Below are positions 31,502 through 39,706 of a DNA stretch of 55,304 bases, piece by piece. Both the position numbers and the translations under genes were made by a program. Numbering within the stretch: position 1 is the first letter of the stretch; each line of letters begins with the position of its first letter. The DNA is from a bacterium (lineage in GTDB: Bacteria; Actinomycetota; Acidimicrobiia; Spongiisociales; ZC4RG35). The stretch covers positions 1 through 55,304 of the forward strand of contig JAPPFC010000054.1 in NCBI GenBank assembly GCA_028824015.1, given 5' to 3'. Below the pieces are notes generated by a model. The model was given only the letters and a program-made list of their open reading frames with translations, was not told the origin of the DNA and made no database searches.

Positions 31502-31750
31502 TCACAGGTGGCGTAGGCGTTGCCTCTCTATGGCCAGCCTTCCCCTCAGTCGCTCCATAAAGACTTCAGGCACCTCCTCGGTGAGGTGGTGCCTGATGGT
31601 GTAGCGGACGCGGCGCTCCACGATTTCTATGTTCTTACAGGGCGGACAGTAGCTGAAGTGGTTGACCAGTCGGTGCTCCGTCTCGACTTCCAACTCACCG
31701 TCGACATATCCGTAGAGGTAGGTGATGGTCTGGCTGCACTCTTTAGACAT
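31502..31750 (-). CDS. Zinc-binding anti-sigma factor (RsrA-like)
   Basis: An 82-residue protein with the ZAS signature HFSYCPPC (His31, Cys35, Cys38) and an upstream Cys5 that could be the fourth zinc ligand, as in RsrA. In that family oxidation of the cysteines releases zinc and frees the sigma factor, so disulfide stress switches on a thiol-homeostasis regulon. It overlaps the sigma gene by 8 nt, ensuring matched production. The sensing mechanism is taken from the family; the sequence shows the ligands and the gene pairing. Confidence 0.85.
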   Translation of the reverse strand: MSKECSQTITYLYGYVDGELEVETEHRLVNHFSYCPPCKNIEIVERRVRYTIRHHLTEEVPEVFMERLRGRLAIERQRLRHL

Positions 31751-32321
31751 GCGGAACCTCCGTTGGGGTCAGTCCCCGCTTGCTTGCATACTCCCACAAC
31801 GCTTTTCGGAGGGCGTTTCTTCCCCGATGGAGCCGAGACATCACGGTTCCCATGGGAACGTCGAGAGTTTGGGCTATCTCCTTGTACGACAAGCCCTCCA
31901 CATCCGCCAGCAGAACCGGGATGCGGTAGATGACGGGCAGGTCTTCGATCGCCTCCACGATGTCCGACTCGAATATCTGCTCGATGAGATGGTCCTCGGG
32001 CGCTTTTGCCCAGGACCGGAAGCGGGAGTGCGCATGAGACGGGTAGGGGGAGACATCGGTACTCTCGTCGAGTTCGGTCTCGCGGGGACGGCGAGTGCGC
32101 CTGCGGTACTCGTTGATGAAGGTGTTGGTGAGGATCCGGAACAGCCAGGCCTTGAGGTTGGTCCCCGCCCGGAAGGTGTGATAGCCCCGGTAGGCCCGCA
32201 ACAGGGCCTCCTGCACCAGGTCCTCGGCGTCCGGGCGATTGCGGGCCAGGCGAAGCGCCATTCCATACAGTTGAGGAATCAACTCCGCCACGTCCTGTTC
32301 GAACGTTTTCTGGTCCGCCAT
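31743..32321 (-). CDS. ECF RNA polymerase sigma factor (SigR/SigH-like)
   Basis: A 192-residue group 4 sigma factor. Region 2 shows [21 protein letters not shown] and [21 protein letters not shown], and region 4 shows [30 protein letters not shown] followed by [16 protein letters not shown]. The linker holds an insert [11 protein letters not shown]. Pairing with a ZAS anti-sigma and the overall sequence resemble Streptomyces SigR and mycobacterial SigH. No GGAAT...GTT autoregulatory promoter was found at the expected spacing; instead a TACCGT box lies 7 nt before the ATG. Confidence 0.9.
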   Translation of the reverse strand: MADQKTFEQDVAELIPQLYGMALRLARNRPDAEDLVQEALLRAYRGYHTFRAGTNLKAWLFRILTNTFINEYRRRTRRPRETELDESTDVSPYPSHAHSRFRSWAKAPEDHLIEQIFESDIVEAIEDLPVIYRIPVLLADVEGLSYKEIAQTLDVPMGTVMSRLHRGRNALRKALWEYASKRGLTPTEVPHV

Positions 32322-32328
32322 CCCTTAA

Positions 32329-32334
32329 ACGGTA
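32329..32334 (-). promoter_or_regulatory. -10 box (TACCGT) of the sigma factor gene, leaderless spacing
   Basis: TACCGT on the minus strand is followed by TTAAGGG (7 nt) and the ATG at 32321. AAGGG touches the ATG and is too close to serve as a Shine-Dalgarno sequence. Confidence 0.4.
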
Positions 32335-32479
32335 GTAACTCCGGGCGCACTCGGCATCCGCCATGGCATGTTCAAGCCCGGGCATCGATCAGCGCCGGCC
32401 GGATCCGACGCTGCCAGGGTCACGTTCTCCCACCGAGTCTGCAGGGCCGGCTTGGAAGGGTCGTGGAGGCAACTCCGGG

Positions 32480-33265
32480 CTATGTCGCCGGTTTCCCCAA
32501 TTCGTCCAGGAGGTCTGGCAACTCCGCTACCGATTCCACCACCGCGTCGGGTGAGGGACTGGCGGGCGGGCGGTCGGAAACACCGCTGAGGGCCAGGACC
32601 GAGTACCAGCCGGCGTTGGCCGCCATCTGCAGATCCGTTTCGGCCCGGTCCCCCACCATGATCACCCGGCCCTCGGAGACATGTTCTCGAAGAAGGGAGA
32701 CCATGGGATCATGGGGCTTTCCGGCCGGCAGCGCCTGCTGGCCGGTGGCGAACTGCACAGCCGCCACTATGGCGCCGGCCGCCGGCCAGATTCCCTCGTC
32801 GGTGGGGAAACTCGGGTCGGTGTTGGTGGCGACGAGCCTTGCCCCGGCCCACACCGCCTGGCAGACATCTCGCAGCAGACCATAGGAGAGATGCGGTGCG
32901 AACCCCACGACTGCCGCTCGGGCTTCCCGCCAGTCTGTCACCACTTTCACACCCACCCCTTCGAGAGCCTCCACTATCCCCTGGCCCCCCAGCACGAGAG
33001 AGGGGGGACGATCTGCGGTCAGCAGGCGGGCGGCGGCCATTGCCGAGGTGAACACCTGGTCGACGCGGGCCGGATAGGAGGTGGCCCGCCGGATCTTCCG
33101 GGCGGTGGCCGATGGGGTGCGGCTGGAATTGTTGGTGCAGAACAGCACCTGGTAGCCACGCTGTTCGATGGCGGTCAAGGCTTCCATCGCTCCCCGGACA
33201 CCCACGTCGCCGAGGTAGATCACCCCGTCCAGGTCGAAGACCACGGTGCCGACCGGAGCCTTCAC
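32480..33265 (-). CDS. HAD superfamily hydrolase, subfamily IIA (NagD-like)
   Basis: A 261-residue cytosolic phosphatase. HAD motif I is FDLDGVIYLGD (nucleophile and acid Asp), motif II is FCTNNSSRTP, and motifs III/IV are in PHDPMVSLL (Lys nearby) and MVGDRAETDLQMAANAG. The cap between motifs II and III is of the C2a type found in NagD/phosphoglycolate phosphatase-like enzymes. The GTG start overlaps the upstream Nudix gene by 4 nt, so both may clear unwanted phosphorylated metabolites. Confidence 0.87.
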   Translation of the reverse strand: MKAPVGTVVFDLDGVIYLGDVGVRGAMEALTAIEQRGYQVLFCTNNSSRTPSATARKIRRATSYPARVDQVFTSAMAAARLLTADRPPSLVLGGQGIVEALEGVGVKVVTDWREARAAVVGFAPHLSYGLLRDVCQAVWAGARLVATNTDPSFPTDEGIWPAAGAIVAAVQFATGQQALPAGKPHDPMVSLLREHVSEGRVIMVGDRAETDLQMAANAGWYSVLALSGVSDRPPASPSPDAVVESVAELPDLLDELGKPAT

Positions 33266-33690
33266 AGCACCTCCAGCAGAGAATGCATGGTGGGAACCAG
33301 TGGGTAGTCTGTGAGTTCGGTGATGGGGACCCAGCGAACATCGGCCGCGTCATCGCCGGCTTGAAGCTTCCCTCCCACTACTTCGCACGCATAGTCGACC
33401 AGGGAGAAGTGCCACTCGGGCGGCTGTCCGGGGCCCACCGACTCTCCGGTCCAGATGACGGGACCCACCCTCACCTCCAGCCCTGTCTCCTCCCGGGCCT
33501 CCCGCTTGGCGGCCTCCCGCCAAGTCTCGCCCCAGCGGACCTTCCCTCCCGGGACCGCCCACAGGCCTCTTCCCACGCCATCGCCCCTCTGGATCACCAA
33601 CAGCCTGTCCTGGTCGTCTACTATCACCACCCCTACACCGGGAATCGGGTTCATCTTCACCGGCCTATCTGCGGGCGGGGTGACCGGCAT
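33262..33690 (-). CDS. Nudix hydrolase
   Basis: A 142-residue pyrophosphohydrolase. The Nudix box is complete: GGKVRWGETWREAAKREAREETGLE fits Gx5Ex7REUxEExGU with its metal-binding glutamates. The leading GVVIVDDQDRLLVIQRGDG and WAVPGGK are typical of MutT-like enzymes that hydrolyse damaged nucleotides or nucleotide sugars. The start at 33690 gives a standard single-domain length. It overlaps the HAD gene by 4 nt. Confidence 0.88.
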   Translation of the reverse strand: MPVTPPADRPVKMNPIPGVGVVIVDDQDRLLVIQRGDGVGRGLWAVPGGKVRWGETWREAAKREAREETGLEVRVGPVIWTGESVGPGQPPEWHFSLVDYACEVVGGKLQAGDDAADVRWVPITELTDYPLVPTMHSLLEVL

Positions 33691-33748
33691 GAGGCGCCAG
33701 GCCCTCTCAATCCGTCACGACCACAGGCTGAGCGAAGATTGCAGGTGA

Positions 33749-34135
33749 TCAACGACAATCGATGCAGATCTTGGACCGGGGGGAGGATCTCTGGGTGATT
33801 CTCTTCACCAGGAAACACGATTCGCACAGGAACTCGTTCTGGCGGATGGCGTGGTCGTCCGGGTTTATTGACAGTTCCGCGCGCCGGATCCCCGCCACCT
33901 CCATGGCCTGCTCCGAGGTGAGCACCTCCTCCCCCGAGACTCCCTCGTCCACCATGTTTAGTTCCTCGCCTTCCAACCCCGACAGCTCGTCATCTGCCTC
34001 GGAGTCGTCCCCGTCGGACTTGTCGTCGTATGAGGAGCCGTCGTTGACGTCTCCGCCGGGTTCGTATTCGTCCTCGAGGTCGGAGTCGAGTTCCTCGTCC
34101 TCGAAGACCTCTCCAAAGTCGGACTCGTTTCTCAC
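33749..34135 (-). CDS. DUF4193-like acidic zinc-ribbon protein
   Basis: A protein of about 128 residues: an extremely acidic N-terminal half (residues 7-75, mostly Asp, Glu and Ser), then a zinc-ribbon-like C-terminus with CESC (104-107) and CIDC (124-127). The order of acidic segment, SGEE, then FLCESCFLV and ICIDC at the very end matches DUF4193, a small actinobacterial family. The GTG at 34135 is chosen because a -10-like TATACT (34192-34197) would be covered by the longest frame; GGGAG lies 12 nt before this GTG. Function is unknown; acidic plus zinc ribbon suggests an RNA polymerase or ribosome-associated role, which is inference. Confidence 0.65.
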   Translation of the reverse strand: MRNESDFGEVFEDEELDSDLEDEYEPGGDVNDGSSYDDKSDGDDSEADDELSGLEGEELNMVDEGVSGEEVLTSEQAMEVAGIRRAELSINPDDHAIRQNEFLCESCFLVKRITQRSSPRSKICIDCR

Positions 34136-34191
34136 AGCGACAGTTGACTCCCAGTGGTAAAGGCGTTCAGAACCCTTCGAATCGGAGCGCA

Positions 34192-34197
34192 AGTATA
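34192..34197 (-). promoter_or_regulatory. -10 box (TATACT) of the DUF4193-like gene
   Basis: A near-consensus TATACT on the minus strand implies transcription start around 34185, about 50 nt before the chosen GTG. A TTGTCA lies 21 nt upstream, slightly far for a standard -35. Confidence 0.45.
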
Positions 34198-34282
34198 GGT
34201 GGCCATCAGCGCCGATGTTGACAAATCCCCGCTCTGTATGGAGGAAGGCGGGTCAGCCACGGGTTTTTAGCATTCCGGTTGC

Positions 34283-36832
34283 CTATCTGTTGAGATGTGC
34301 GGCCACAACTCCGCGGTCGATGCAGCGGAGAGCGGAGCGGGCGGAGCCCGAGATTTGAGGGAAGGCGTCGCGCAGTTGCCTCAAGAGATCGACCAACTGT
34401 CTGGCCGTCCTCACGAAATCACCCGGGGTATGACCACCCTCCACCAGGTCGGCCAGAAACGCGCCGTTCGCCCATCGGTACATGTCGCCGCCGCAGCCGG
34501 GTTCGGGAAACCTGGTGGGTTCGATCTGGCTGGAGGACTCGGCTCGGTTCAGTGTTTCGCACAACTCCACGAGGCTCTCCCACCGGTCGGCCAGTCTGGC
34601 GGTGGGCCAGGAGACGGAGGCGGGAGAGGATTTGCGCGGATCGTAGACGAAGGCCGATCCGAGCGCGGCTGTCTCCGCAGGGTCCAGGCCTGCGAACAGT
34701 CCGTTGGTGACCGCCTCGGATACCAGCAGGTCCCGCTCGTTGTAGATGAGCCGTAGCCTGTCTCCAGCCGGGGTGACGGCCCATCCCGAGAGATAGCCCC
34801 ATTCCTCCATCAGCGTCCGGACCGCTTTGAAGCGGTTTTGCAGGTTCTCGGTGGCCCACTCGTCTCCCGACTGGAGATGAGCCAGACGCCTGCGGGTGCG
34901 GATCGCCCTCCGGGCATGGCGAAGATGGACTTCCAGATCGGGGCAGCCGGCCACCGGATGGTCACGCAGCCTGGATTCCCGCAAGGATCGTGCGGAGGCT
35001 CTCTGCTTGGCGGGGAGACGGCGCAGGTGTGCGGCCATCTCCCGGTGGAGAGCCCGGCTGTCGGAGTGCCGCCGGTTGGGCACGGCGATGTGCCCGATCC
35101 GGACGGTGCCCTCCACCAGGTCCCGGGAGACCATCGACAGGGCGTTTCCCGACTCGGACACGGCCAATACCCGGGGCGCCTTGGACCGTCGGGCGAGTCT
35201 TCGCACGATCACGTACCGACCCGAGCGGCGTCCCGAGGGAATCTCGAATACGTCGCCGATGCGCAGAGTCTCGAACCAACTGCCGCGGATGGTCTTTCCC
35301 CGGCCAAGCAGTTCCAGGTAGTCGAACACCGACCCTCGCTCGCACAGGCTGGCTCGCTCTTCATGGTCGAGTTTCCGGGACAGCTCCTCGTGCAGGCGCT
35401 CCTCGGCCTGCAATCGGGAAGCCTGTTGATAGTTGGCGAAGGAGGCCGACAACAGATCCGAGGCCCGCTCGACCGGATAGTTGGAGACCAGGTTGGCGAC
35501 CATGTTGTAGGTGATGCGGAAGCTGGACACCAGCGGGTGCGCTCCGGCGCCTGCTGCTTTGACGACCTCCTGGAAAGGGACATAACGCGAATAGAGCACT
35601 ATTCCGAACCCTTCGGTGTCTATCCCTCGTCGACCGGCTCGCCCGGTGAGTTGGGTGTAGTCTCCCGGTTCCAGTGCCTGATGGGTCTCTCCGGTGAACT
35701 TGGTCAGCGATTCGAGCACCACCGTCCGCGCCGGCATGTTGATTCCCAGCGCCAGGGTCTCGGTGGCGAAGACCACTCCCAGCAGACCGGCGGCGAACAG
35801 TTCCTCGGTCGCCTCCTTGAAGGCGGGAACCATGCCGGCGTGGTGGGCGGCGACTCCGGCTTCCAGGCGGTCCACCCATCCGGGGTAGTCCAGGGCTCCC
35901 AGGTCCGCGTCGGAGAGGTGAGCGGTGTGGGCTTCGGCGACCTGCCGGATCACGTCGCGGTTCTCCCCGGGGGTAAGCCGGACTCCGGCCCTTCTGACCG
36001 AAGCGGCCGCCGCCTCGCAGCCAGCCCGGGAAAAGATGAAATAGATGGCGGGGAGCAGGTTCTCACAGGAGAGGGCCTCCACCACCTGGGCGCGTCGCGG
36101 TGCGGCGAACCGGCGCCGGTTGCGCCCGCTCGACAGGAGCGATGAGATGCGGGGATTGGACTTCTTCCTGCCGTCCGCGTGCACGAAGGTTGGCAGCAGC
36201 CGCATGTGCTGGGGCCCCCAGCGATCGCGGATTGCGTACAGATCCCGGAGCGGGACCGGTCGTTGCACGGCCCTCACCAGCCGGGTCTCGCCCCGGCAAC
36301 GGGTGACCCAGCCCGTGAACTCTGCGGCGTTGGAGACGGTGGCGGAGAGGCACACCATCTGCAACCTGGGTGGGGCGTGGATGATTATCTCCTCCCAAAC
36401 CGCTCCGCGGGCTCGGTCCGCCAGGTAATGCACCTCATCCAGAATCGCCACTCCCACGCCGGCCAGCTCCTCGGGATCGGTGTAGAGCATGTTGCGGAGC
36501 ACCTCGGCGGTCATCACCACGATCGGGGCCCCGCCTCCGATGGCGTTGTCCCCGGTCAGGAGGCCGACTCTCTCCCTTCCGTACTGGTTGCAGAGATCCT
36601 TGTACTTCTGGTTGGAAAGAGCCTTGATGGGGGTGGTGTAAAAGGCCCTCAACCCCTTGGACAGGGCCAGGTGGATCGCCACCTCGGCCACCAGGGTCTT
36701 GCCCGCTCCCGTGGGAGCTGTAACGACGATGTTGAGGCCCTCCTCCAGCGCCTCGGCCGCTTCGTTCTGGAATGGATCGGGTTCGAATGGCAGGGCTTCC
36801 AGGAACTGGCGGCTGATCGGCGCAGTGCTCAC
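34283..36832 (-). CDS. helY: DEVH-box superfamily 2 RNA helicase (HelY/Ski2-like)
   Basis: An 849-residue helicase of the Ski2/Mtr4 group. Motif I is TAPTGAGKTLVAE, motif II ILDEVHYL, motif III LSATVSN, and motif VI LTGRAGRRGIDTEG. The C-terminal part (about 470-849) holds a beta-rich insertion and a helical DSHCT-like end. The gene lies directly downstream of tatC as in mycobacteria (tatA-tatC-helY), which supports the name HelY. A role in RNA turnover or ribosome-related processing is assumed from the family. The GTG start overlaps the tatC stop by 4 nt. Confidence 0.9.
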   Translation of the reverse strand: MSTAPISRQFLEALPFEPDPFQNEAAEALEEGLNIVVTAPTGAGKTLVAEVAIHLALSKGLRAFYTTPIKALSNQKYKDLCNQYGRERVGLLTGDNAIGGGAPIVVMTAEVLRNMLYTDPEELAGVGVAILDEVHYLADRARGAVWEEIIIHAPPRLQMVCLSATVSNAAEFTGWVTRCRGETRLVRAVQRPVPLRDLYAIRDRWGPQHMRLLPTFVHADGRKKSNPRISSLLSSGRNRRRFAAPRRAQVVEALSCENLLPAIYFIFSRAGCEAAAASVRRAGVRLTPGENRDVIRQVAEAHTAHLSDADLGALDYPGWVDRLEAGVAAHHAGMVPAFKEATEELFAAGLLGVVFATETLALGINMPARTVVLESLTKFTGETHQALEPGDYTQLTGRAGRRGIDTEGFGIVLYSRYVPFQEVVKAAGAGAHPLVSSFRITYNMVANLVSNYPVERASDLLSASFANYQQASRLQAEERLHEELSRKLDHEERASLCERGSVFDYLELLGRGKTIRGSWFETLRIGDVFEIPSGRRSGRYVIVRRLARRSKAPRVLAVSESGNALSMVSRDLVEGTVRIGHIAVPNRRHSDSRALHREMAAHLRRLPAKQRASARSLRESRLRDHPVAGCPDLEVHLRHARRAIRTRRRLAHLQSGDEWATENLQNRFKAVRTLMEEWGYLSGWAVTPAGDRLRLIYNERDLLVSEAVTNGLFAGLDPAETAALGSAFVYDPRKSSPASVSWPTARLADRWESLVELCETLNRAESSSQIEPTRFPEPGCGGDMYRWANGAFLADLVEGGHTPGDFVRTARQLVDLLRQLRDAFPQISGSARSALRCIDRGVVAAHLNR

Positions 36833-37548
36833 TTCCTCAGCACCAGCCGGACCAGCCAGTAGGTGATCTCATAGAAGGCGTACAGGGGAACCGACAGCAT
36901 CGCCAGGGTCAGCACATCCCCCGTCGGCGTGATTATCGCCGCGCCGGTCACCACCAGGAGCACCGCCCATCTCCGGCCCCGGGCCAGTTGCTTCGAGGTG
37001 ACGACATTGGCGGCGGCGGCAGTGAACAGGAAGACGGGATACAGAAAGGAGATCCCGAACGCCAGCAGGAACCGGATGGAGAAGGAGAAGTAATCGGTCA
37101 GCCGGAGGTTGTTCGCCACGTCATCGAAGATTCCCAGCAAGAAGGCCAGCCCCCGACCCATGGTCTGGTAGCCGACGGCCACCCCTGCGCAGAAGAGAAC
37201 GGTGCAGGAGATCACGATTGGTATCGCCCACTTCTTCTCGCGTCGGGTGAGGGCCGGATTGATGAACATCCAGACCTGGTAGATGACGGCGGGACTCGCC
37301 AACACCGCTCCGCCGAAGAAAGCGATCTTCATGAGTACGGAGAACTCCTCGGTCGGCGCCAGGACCTGCAGGGTGTTCTCCTCGCCGGGAAAGGCGCGGT
37401 CATAGGGAAGTTGGAGGAGGTCCTTTATCAAGTTGCCGAAGATCAGGGCAATCACCGATCCGATCAGGATGGCTACTGCAGACTTGACCAGTCGCCACCG
37501 CAACTCATTGAGATGAGAGAGAATGGACTGGCGGCTGTCGTCCGTCAT
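36829..37548 (-). CDS. tatC: Sec-independent protein translocase TatC
   Basis: A 239-residue inner-membrane protein with six hydrophobic segments, the receptor of the twin-arginine pathway that exports folded proteins. Family features are SHLNELRWRLVKSAVAIL at the N-terminus, FINPALTRREKKWAIP in the first loop and the SFSIRFLLAFGISFLYPV segment. The ATG at 37548 overlaps the TatA/B stop (ATGA). Together with the upstream gene it forms a minimal Tat operon. Confidence 0.94.
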   Translation of the reverse strand: MTDDSRQSILSHLNELRWRLVKSAVAILIGSVIALIFGNLIKDLLQLPYDRAFPGEENTLQVLAPTEEFSVLMKIAFFGGAVLASPAVIYQVWMFINPALTRREKKWAIPIVISCTVLFCAGVAVGYQTMGRGLAFLLGIFDDVANNLRLTDYFSFSIRFLLAFGISFLYPVFLFTAAAANVVTSKQLARGRRWAVLLVVTGAAIITPTGDVLTLAMLSVPLYAFYEITYWLVRLVLRK

Positions 37549-37991
37549 GTGCCGGGGGAGGCGGACGGTTCCGGATCCGGCCGGGTCTCCTCTTCAGGGT
37601 CTCGGGTGGACCCCTCGGGCTCGCCTGTCCCGGCGGCGGCGTCCGATCCCTGATTGTCGGCTGCCTCCTGCTCCTCTGCGCGCTCGGCTCCCGGTCGGGT
37701 GTCGGTGGGGCGTGCGAGCGGGGCGGAGGGTTTCAACGCCCTCTCCGATTCCGCCAGTGACTTCTGCAACTCCGAGGTCGCCTCCTTGGTGGGCGTGACC
37801 ACGTCCTGGGCCACCTGTCTCATTTCCTCCACAGCCAACTCCTTCTCGATCCCCTCGCGGAGTTCCCGGGCGGCCACCCTGAACTCGGCCATCATCTTCC
37901 CGGCTTTCCGGGCCATCTCGGGAAGCCTGTGCGGGCCGAACACCACCATCGCCACCACCAGAATGACCAGAATCTCGTTCCATTCAGGCAT
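37545..37991 (-). CDS. TatA/TatB family translocase subunit, TatB-like
   Basis: A 148-residue protein with one N-terminal membrane helix (EILVILVVAMVVFG), the FGPHRLPEMARKAGK hinge and an amphipathic helix continuing into IEKELAVEEMRQVAQDV, then a long acidic disordered tail rich in Pro, Glu and Asp. The extended amphipathic region with EKELAVEEM resembles TatB more than TatA, whereas the gene next to tatC in mycobacteria is tatA. A bifunctional TatA/B is possible if no other copy exists. It is first in the tat-helY transcript. Confidence 0.85.
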   Translation of the reverse strand: MPEWNEILVILVVAMVVFGPHRLPEMARKAGKMMAEFRVAARELREGIEKELAVEEMRQVAQDVVTPTKEATSELQKSLAESERALKPSAPLARPTDTRPGAERAEEQEAADNQGSDAAAGTGEPEGSTRDPEEETRPDPEPSASPGT

Positions 37992-38054
37992 AGATTCCCC
38001 AATGGTAAAGCCTCTGCGGAACCCGATCGGGCCCCTGTGCGGGTGGGCGCAAAA

Positions 38055-38822
38055 CTACCTTCCCGACCAGGCCGCAGGTCGCTTTTCCAGGAAAGCGCTG
38101 ATGCCCTCGGGGGCGTCCTCGGACATGAGGGTTGCGGTGAGCCCTCCCGCCAGGAAGTCGAGGGCTGCGTCTATCCCCAGGTCGTTCACCATCCAGAAGG
38201 TGTCCTTCCCGAGTTGGAGGGCGGCCGGACTCCGGGCGGTCAATGAACGGACGGTCTCGGAGACCGCGTGGTCGAGCCGATCCCGTTCCACCACCCGCGA
38301 GACTGCTCCCAGCCCAAGCGCCTCGGCCGGGCTCAGCAACCGGCCGGTCATCATCATCTCCAGCAGCGCTCGGCGTGGGATGGTCCGGACCAGGACCGCC
38401 GAGATGACCATCGGCCAAACCCCGACTCTCACCTCGGGAGTGCCCAGCTTGGCCTCCTCAACACAGATCACTACATCGCAGGCGCACATGAGTCCGAACC
38501 CCCCTCCCAGGGCATGTCCGTTCACTCTGGCGATGGTGGGCTTTCCACCCCGGATCATCAATCTGAACAGATCGGCCAGAGCGCCCCGTTGGCGGTGCAG
38601 TCCCACCGGATCGTCGAACATCCCCCCGTCCAGGTCCGCCCCGGCGCAGAAGGCCTGGTCCCCGGAGCCGGTGTAGACCAGGACCCGCACCTCGGGATCT
38701 TCCAGGGCCCGGCGCGTTCCTGAAATCAGTCCTTCCAGGGTCTTGACGGAGAGGGGGTTTCTGCGATGCGGCTGATCGATGGTGAGAGTGGCTCGTCCTT
38801 CGCCGGCTTCATATCGAACCAT
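38055..38822 (-). CDS. Enoyl-CoA hydratase/isomerase family protein
   Basis: A 255-residue crotonase-fold enzyme. The oxyanion-hole strand appears as AFCAGADLDGG and the second as NGHALGGGFGLMCACDVVI, with AKLGTPEVRVGVWP forming the catalytic-loop region. Where typical hydratases carry two Glu residues, the Glu of TPEVRVG is present, but the first (usually in GGG(C/N)E) is replaced by GGGFGL. The exact reaction (hydration, isomerisation or decarboxylation) therefore cannot be assigned. It stands alone; an F420-type LLM enzyme lies 0.9 kb away, with no operon link. Confidence 0.85.
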   Translation of the reverse strand: MVRYEAGEGRATLTIDQPHRRNPLSVKTLEGLISGTRRALEDPEVRVLVYTGSGDQAFCAGADLDGGMFDDPVGLHRQRGALADLFRLMIRGGKPTIARVNGHALGGGFGLMCACDVVICVEEAKLGTPEVRVGVWPMVISAVLVRTIPRRALLEMMMTGRLLSPAEALGLGAVSRVVERDRLDHAVSETVRSLTARSPAALQLGKDTFWMVNDLGIDAALDFLAGGLTATLMSEDAPEGISAFLEKRPAAWSGR

Positions 38823-39064
38823 GGTGCGTCTCTTTCTCGGGGAATGGGATGGTCGGAGGGGGTGTGCCTACAAGTATGCCGCGGGAGGCGGAGCATTCCC
38901 CCGCCTGGCGGACCCAGGCACCGGGTGCGGGTTCGGCTGCTGTTGGAGGCATTAGCCTTGATCCGAGTGGGCAAGGGACACGGGACGATGACGGGTGGGT
39001 GGGCTGTGAGTCTGAGCCTTGGCTCGACGGGATCGCCGACGATTGATCTGGAGGTGGCCTGCAA

Positions 39065-39679
39065 ATGGCGCTGATGATGCTGATAAGACACGGTCGGACG
39101 GCCGGCAACTCGACGGGCCGGTTTATCGGGCAGCATGACGAGCGGATCGACGAGGCCGGCGCCCGGCAGGCATCCCTGCTGGTGCCCAGGCTGGAGCGGT
39201 TCCGACCTGACCGGCTGATCTCAAGCGATCTGCAGCGTTGCACCCAGACAATGGCGCCTTTCGCCTCGGCGGCCGGGATGGAGGTCGAGACGGATCCGCG
39301 GCTGCGAGAGGTGGGTGACGGGGAGTGGACCAACCGGACCCAGGAGGAACTCTGGGAGGGATGGCCCGACTTGATGAGACGCTACTTCGACGGGGAGGAC
39401 GTGCCCCGACCCGGAGGAGAGCGATGGGAGGACGTCCGCAGGCGCGTGGTGGCCGCCTTGAACAGCATCGCGGCCGAGATGGGACCGGCCGAGAGGGTGG
39501 TCATCTGCACTCACGCCGGGCCTTCTCTCCTATTTGCCTCCTGGATTACCGGGGTCGAGCTTCCCGGAAACGTCTTCCTGGGGCCCTTTTCTCCCCCGGG
39601 GAATGCCGCGGTAACCCTGGCCGATCCGCACGCGCCTCTCATGATCAGTTGGAACGAGACCTGTCACCTCAAAACCTAG
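39065..39679 (+). CDS. Histidine phosphatase (phosphoglycerate mutase-like) family protein
   Basis: A 204-residue cytosolic protein with the RHG motif in LIRHGRTAGNSTGRF, phosphate-binding SDLQRCTQT, the acid Glu in LREVGDGEWTN, and the second catalytic His in VICTHAGPSLL. It is a second member of the superfamily in the window. It has a good GGAGG 11 nt before the ATG. No neighbour indicates its substrate. It ends 27 nt from the convergent LLM gene. Confidence 0.85.
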   Translation: MALMMLIRHGRTAGNSTGRFIGQHDERIDEAGARQASLLVPRLERFRPDRLISSDLQRCTQTMAPFASAAGMEVETDPRLREVGDGEWTNRTQEELWEGWPDLMRRYFDGEDVPRPGGERWEDVRRRVVAALNSIAAEMGPAERVVICTHAGPSLLFASWITGVELPGNVFLGPFSPPGNAAVTLADPHAPLMISWNETCHLKT

Positions 39680-39706
39680 AGGGCGTCCGGTCCGGCAAGG
39701 ACGTCG

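Noticed and set aside
34136..34192. TTG start at 34192 for the DUF4193-like gene
   Set aside because: It overlaps the TATACT -10 box, so it could not be transcribed from that promoter; the GTG at 34135 is preferred.
38880..39060. Possible tRNA or small RNA in the gap
   Set aside because: No GTTCRANNC T-loop or cloverleaf pairing could be found there or anywhere else in the window.
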